Part shown: piece after piece, positions 41,253 to 44,222 of the stretch
Layout: each line of letters begins with the position of its first letter
How positions within the stretch are numbered: the first letter of the stretch is position 1
IMG/VR virus record: IMGVR_UViG_3300012017_001125
Coordinates: 1-44,222 of that record
Source: a virus
Reading direction: 5' to 3' (one strand)
Length of the DNA: 44,222 nt
Translations under genes and position numbers: made by a program
Notes under the pieces: generated by a model
Database searches by the model: none
Seen by the model: the letters and a program-made list of their open reading frames with translations, nothing else
What the model was told of the DNA's origin: nothing

Positions 41253-42422
41253 TTATGTTGATGTTAAAATTATTGAAGGGGGATATCCTTGTGCTAGAGT
41301 AGCTGTTGATGTAGTTAATGTAGCTGGTGCACTGAGAAAGGTTGCGCTTGTATTTGTAGTATAATAAGCACCATAAAAACTATTACTAGATATTGGTATT
41401 GCGTTGCCAGGTTCTATTATAATAAGTGAAAGAGATATATTTGTATGAACACCTAGCCAATAAGTTGTTCCTGCTGTAAATGTATAAGTTTGAGTAAATG
41501 TTTTATCTCCAGCTGTACTACAATCAAAAGTAGAACTTTCTAATAATTTAGTAGTAGGCGAACCGTTTAAATTCGAATACACAAGTATTCTTGCTGATGC
41601 TCCGGCAGTAGCATTAGGTACATTAATCTTAAGACTTGAAATAGTTAATGTATTTGCTGGTATAAATGGAGATAGTATAACGGTATTGGGTGTAAAACTA
41701 GCATATGTAAAAGATGACACTCCCATTATACGAACACTATATTGTCGACCTGTAATCGGTTTTGTTAAAACATGTCCTCCACTAATTCCATTTGATCCGG
41801 AAGTTCCACTAGATCCACTAGATCCTGAAGTACCACTAGTTCCACTACTTCCTGAAGCTCCTCCTCTTCCGTCAAGTCCTCCAAAAACTATATTGATGCT
41901 ACAGCCATCACCAATAGTAAAATTAGTCGAGTTTCCTATCAAAGAACCTCCAAGACTAATATAATCATTTAGATAAGTATTTATAGCAGTTATATCCCAA
42001 ACATCAACAGTGGCTACACCATTTGTGTTTGACGTAATATACACTTTTGCAGATACTGATCCAAGAATGCTATTAAAATAATTTGCCAAAGAATTGCCAT
42101 CATTATCCGTTGGACTGATAATTATTGAATAGTAATCATCACTATATTGGTATGCAAAACCACCAGTGGATGGAAAAGAAGCACCTCCATCATACGTATA
42201 TTGAAGTCCACCTTTGTCACCTTGTGATCCTCGTTCCCCGTCTCTAACACCTAAACTCGCAATAATTGAACCTTTCTCCGATACAGATAATCTACTAAAA
42301 TCATGAGCATATTTATCGATATTAGGATCGTCGTCATATACCATATATGTAGTAGTATCAGGACCGATAGTTTCCGTTACAGACCAAGATGTTTCAGTTA
42401 TTTGTTCTATTATTTTTGCCAT
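41253..42422 (-). CDS. Tail fibre/adhesin with a short collagen-like segment
   Basis: The 389 aa protein starts MAKIIEQITETSWSVTETIG and includes GERGSQGDKG near residue 80, then a globular part, then an uninterrupted Gly-x-x run (GLDGRGGASGSSGTSGTSGS and on) at about residues 178-214, and a beta-rich C-terminal domain (residues 220-389, Ser/Thr-rich) that ends the protein. The layout is typical of trimeric fibres: an N-terminal attachment part, a collagen-like shaft and a C-terminal knob. It is in a cluster with other fibre-like genes at the start of the virion region. Confidence 0.75.
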   Translation of the reverse strand: MAKIIEQITETSWSVTETIGPDTTTYMVYDDDPNIDKYAHDFSRLSVSEKGSIIASLGVRDGERGSQGDKGGLQYTYDGGASFPSTGGFAYQYSDDYYSIIISPTDNDGNSLANYFNSILGSVSAKVYITSNTNGVATVDVWDITAINTYLNDYISLGGSLIGNSTNFTIGDGCSINIVFGGLDGRGGASGSSGTSGTSGSSGSSGTSGSNGISGGHVLTKPITGRQYSVRIMGVSSFTYASFTPNTVILSPFIPANTLTISSLKINVPNATAGASARILVYSNLNGSPTTKLLESSTFDCSTAGDKTFTQTYTFTAGTTYWLGVHTNISLSLIIIEPGNAIPISSNSFYGAYYTTNTSATFLSAPATLTTSTATLAQGYPPSIILTST

Positions 42423-42440
42423 TGTTATCTTTTTATTTAT

Positions 42441-42890
42441 TTATTCAATGTATATTATAAATGAAGTTGATATATTGGTTGGTGCAGTAGTAGCTGGACA
42501 TGTCCATTTGAATTCTATATAATCTCCTTGAGTAACAGCTATACTTAATGAAGTGCTACTATATATCGTTGGATTAGTATTATGTGCTTGGGCCGAGCCA
42601 ACTGCTGTGTCTGTAGTATTATTTAGTCGTATATTTAAAGTTCCTGTATTTCCGGATACAGATGCAGTTTGATTAAAAAACCCATAACAAGATTTAATAG
42701 TTCCTGTCTTTGGTATATAAAGCCTTTTTGTAGCAGCAGTGGTTGTACTATTTGCATTTGCAGCTCCACCTCCATAATAAGTTGTTCCTGCTACAGGTGA
42801 GAATATTGCATTTGCGAGAGTTCCTCTAAGAGAATATCCACCACCGAAAGCTGCTATTATAGTTTCTCCGTTTATTTTACTTATTGACAT
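42441..42890 (-). CDS. Fibre-associated beta protein, second paralogue
   Basis: The 149 aa protein opens MSISKINGETIIAAFGGGYS and contains RLYIPKTGTIKSCYGFFNQT and SLSIAVTQGDYIEFKWTCP. The preceding gene encodes a close homologue with the same segments. The pattern of alternating small and hydrophobic residues suggests a jelly-roll-like domain, as in receptor-binding or fibre-tip proteins. Function by sequence is not established. The start is ATG at 42890. Confidence 0.75.
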   Translation of the reverse strand: MSISKINGETIIAAFGGGYSLRGTLANAIFSPVAGTTYYGGGAANANSTTTAATKRLYIPKTGTIKSCYGFFNQTASVSGNTGTLNIRLNNTTDTAVGSAQAHNTNPTIYSSTSLSIAVTQGDYIEFKWTCPATTAPTNISTSFIIYIE

Positions 42891-42906
42891 ATTCTATATA
42901 TTGTAT

Positions 42907-43350
42907 TTATTCAATATAAACTACAAATTCACACAATACTTTAGTTGGAGGATAAAAAGGACATCTCCATCTGAATTCTATATAATCTCCTAGAGTAACT
43001 GCTATACTTAATGACGTATTACTATACAGAGTTACAGTAGCAAAATGCGACTGTTGCTGGATTAATGTATATGTTCCATTATTTACGTTTATGTGAAGAT
43101 CTCCTACTGAACTAACTACCTGAGCTGTTTGATTAAAAAAACCATAACAGAATTTAATAGTTCCTGTCTTTGGTATATATACTCTTCTAGATTGTGCAGT
43201 AGTTGAAGCTGTGCTAGTTAATGCATCTCCTCCATAATAATTAGTGTTAGAAGTTGGATCGAAATCTGCTGTAGATAGAGATCCTTGAAGTGCATAGCCC
43301 CCACCAAAAGCAGCTATTATAGTTTCCCCGCTTACTTTACTTATCGACAC
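42907..43350 (-). CDS. Fibre-associated beta protein, first paralogue (GTG start)
   Basis: The 147 aa protein opens with GTG (MSISKVSGETIIAAFGGGYA) and has RVYIPKTGTIKFCYGFFNQT and SLSIAVTLGDYIEFRWRCP, matching the next gene almost residue for residue at these segments. Between them the surface-like middle (residues 25-60 and 85-105) differs. Such a pair may give different host-binding specificities. It lies 15 bases after the collagen-like fibre gene. Confidence 0.75.
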   Translation of the reverse strand: MSISKVSGETIIAAFGGGYALQGSLSTADFDPTSNTNYYGGDALTSTASTTAQSRRVYIPKTGTIKFCYGFFNQTAQVVSSVGDLHINVNNGTYTLIQQQSHFATVTLYSNTSLSIAVTLGDYIEFRWRCPFYPPTKVLCEFVVYIE

Positions 43351-43365
43351 TTTCTACTCATTATT

Positions 43366-44222
43366 TTAGTTTTCAAGCCATTCATTAGATGGATTAAAAT
43401 AAATTCTATTATTAGTACCATCTATCGAATATCCAAGATGTCTTATTACTGTTCCTGTTGTACTAGGAACAGTACTAGTAATTCCAGAAGGTGTTCCTGA
43501 TAAGTATAATTTAGCTCCTGTAGTAAATGACCAACTAACGTTTCTAACATAACCTCGTATTAAAACTCCATCAGCAGTAGGTGACGTACCTAAAGCAATA
43601 CCAAGTAAACCATCTGAAGACGCAACAACATCTGAATCAGTCGCCGTCCAGACTTGGGAAGCATTTAAGTAATATACATTTCCTGCAACTAGAGTACCTG
43701 TTCCTATTTTTAATATATCACCATATCCTGTAACCGATGAACTTAAGTAGGACAAGTCATGTTTAAGTCTATATGCTCCTGCTAATTCTAGTGTGCTTCC
43801 GTCGAATTGAAGATTAACCTCCCCGTTTATAGTTCCGGTTGTACCAGTACCGGTCATTACATAATTATTGGTGTTGTTAAGAATACTAGCAAATCCTGAT
43901 GAACCCGATGAACCACTTGATCCACTTGTTCCTGATGTTCCACTTGATCCACTTGTTCCTGATGAACCTGATGAACCACTTGTTCCTGATGTTCCACTTG
44001 ATCCACTTATTCCTGATGAACCTGAAGATCCTGATGAACCACTTGTTCCTGATGTTCCACTTGATCCACTTGTTCCTGAAGATCCTGATGTTCCACTTGA
44101 TCCGCTTGTTCCTGATGAACCTGATGAACCTCTAGATCCACTTGTTCCTGATGAACCTGATGAACCACTAGATCCACTTGTTCCTGATGAACCTGATGAA
44201 CCACTAGATCCACTTGTTCCTG
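43366..44222 (-). CDS. Collagen-like tail fibre (N-terminus beyond window)
   Basis: The frame is open from the right edge to the stop at 43366; ATG at 43857 is internal. About the first 109 visible codons are an unbroken series of Gly-Xaa-Xaa triplets made almost only of Ser and Thr, joined by FASILNNTNNYVMTGTGTTG to a beta-rich C-terminal domain (LAGAYRLKHDLSYLSSSVTG, then GYVRNVSWSFTTGAKLYLSG). The shaft is probably a triple helix or triple-stranded fibre, and the end a knob. The 5' end is outside this window. Low-complexity frames on the other strand here are not genes. Confidence 0.8.
   Translation of the reverse strand, partial: GTSGSSGSSGSSGTSGSSGSSGSSGTSGSRGSSGSSGTSGSSGTSGSSGTSGSSGTSGTSGSSGSSGSSGISGSSGTSGTSGSSGSSGTSGSSGTSGTSGSSGSSGSSGFASILNNTNNYVMTGTGTTGTINGEVNLQFDGSTLELAGAYRLKHDLSYLSSSVTGYGDILKIGTGTLVAGNVYYLNASQVWTATDSDVVASSDGLLGIALGTSPTADGVLIRGYVRNVSWSFTTGAKLYLSGTPSGITSTVPSTTGTVIRHLGYSIDGTNNRIYFNPSNEWLEN
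43894..44222 (-). repeat. Collagen-like Gly-Ser/Thr-Ser coding repeat
   Basis: All codon triplets from 43894 to the right edge keep Gly in every third position, 36 complete triplets and part of another, with 9- and 18-bp DNA periodicity. The other positions are Ser or Thr except one Ile. Longer identical blocks near the edge (GGAACAAGTGGATCTAGTGG) suggest recent expansion. Confidence 0.95.

Noticed and set aside
42560-42567. GATATATAG inside the coding region of the 149 aa gene
   Set aside because: It lacks a gene start at the right distance; in an AT-rich genome single chance copies are expected.
44007-44213. Frame on the minus strand rich in Val-His-Gln and one on the plus strand rich in Leu-Phe-Met
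   Set aside because: Both are other-frame readings of the Gly-Ser/Thr-Ser repeat; the collagen-like frame is open to the edge and continues the real gene.
40843-44222. Diversity-generating retroelement near the fibre genes
   Set aside because: No reverse transcriptase and no near-identical template/variable repeat pair was seen; the fibre paralogues differ throughout their middles, not only at adenines.

Overview
The window is a stretch of an AT-rich, tailed contractile-tail phage genome of the T4-like (Straboviridae-related) structural lineage. Every gene I can support lies on the minus strand, so transcription runs from the right end to the left end. The virion genes follow the T4 order: gp14-like neck protein, candidate small terminase, large terminase (gp17), sheath (gp18), tube (gp19), then after an insertion of other genes portal (gp20), prohead protease (gp21) and major capsid protein (gp23). 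Almost no gene has a Shine-Dalgarno sequence; starts are preceded by A-rich leaders instead, which is what Bacteroidota and their phages use. I therefore infer a Bacteroidota (Flavobacteria-like) host. I recognised no tRNA, integrase, transposase or CRISPR array.

Layout, in transcription order. (1) 44222-41087: tail-fibre or adhesin genes, including a collagen-like Gly-Ser/Thr-Ser fibre cut by the window edge, two paralogous 147-149 aa proteins and another collagen-like fibre. (2) 40797-30713: a small coiled-coil protein, the expanded neck protein, terminase subunits, a very long sheath and two tail-tube paralogues, closed by a terminator. (3) 30625-27717: a baseplate-hub/assembly protein overlapping a second frame (possible +1 frameshift) and a tape-measure-like protein. 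(4) 27652-24618: dCMP deaminase, an ECF-like sigma factor, a RecB-type nuclease and unknowns. (5) 24527-19346: membrane proteins, two paralogous virion-like proteins, a 931 aa protein with duplicated peptidoglycan-binding domains and a small acidic protein. (6) 19234-14496: gp55-like late sigma factor, gp4-like head-completion protein and two tandem portal paralogues. (7) 14450-7309: DNA ligase, clamp loader gp44, guanylate-kinase-like kinase, T4 RNase H-type nuclease, UvdE-like endonuclease and a DEDDy exonuclease. (8) 7236-1: small genes, a nucleotidyltransferase, a 907 aa candidate membrane-active virion protein, a protease-scaffold fusion and the major capsid protein.

The most interesting signals are: an 8-base motif GATATATA 20-29 bases upstream of six genes, most of them structural or membrane genes, which looks like the promoter read by the encoded gp55-like sigma factor; one copy of that motif in the loop of a perfect terminator hairpin; repeated duplication of virion genes (two portals, two tubes, two fibre-tip-like genes, two further virion-like genes); a prohead protease fused to a scaffold made of 14 tandem 14-residue repeats; many Leu/Ile-X-Glu sites fitting cleavage by that protease; and two places where a second reading frame appears to continue a protein.
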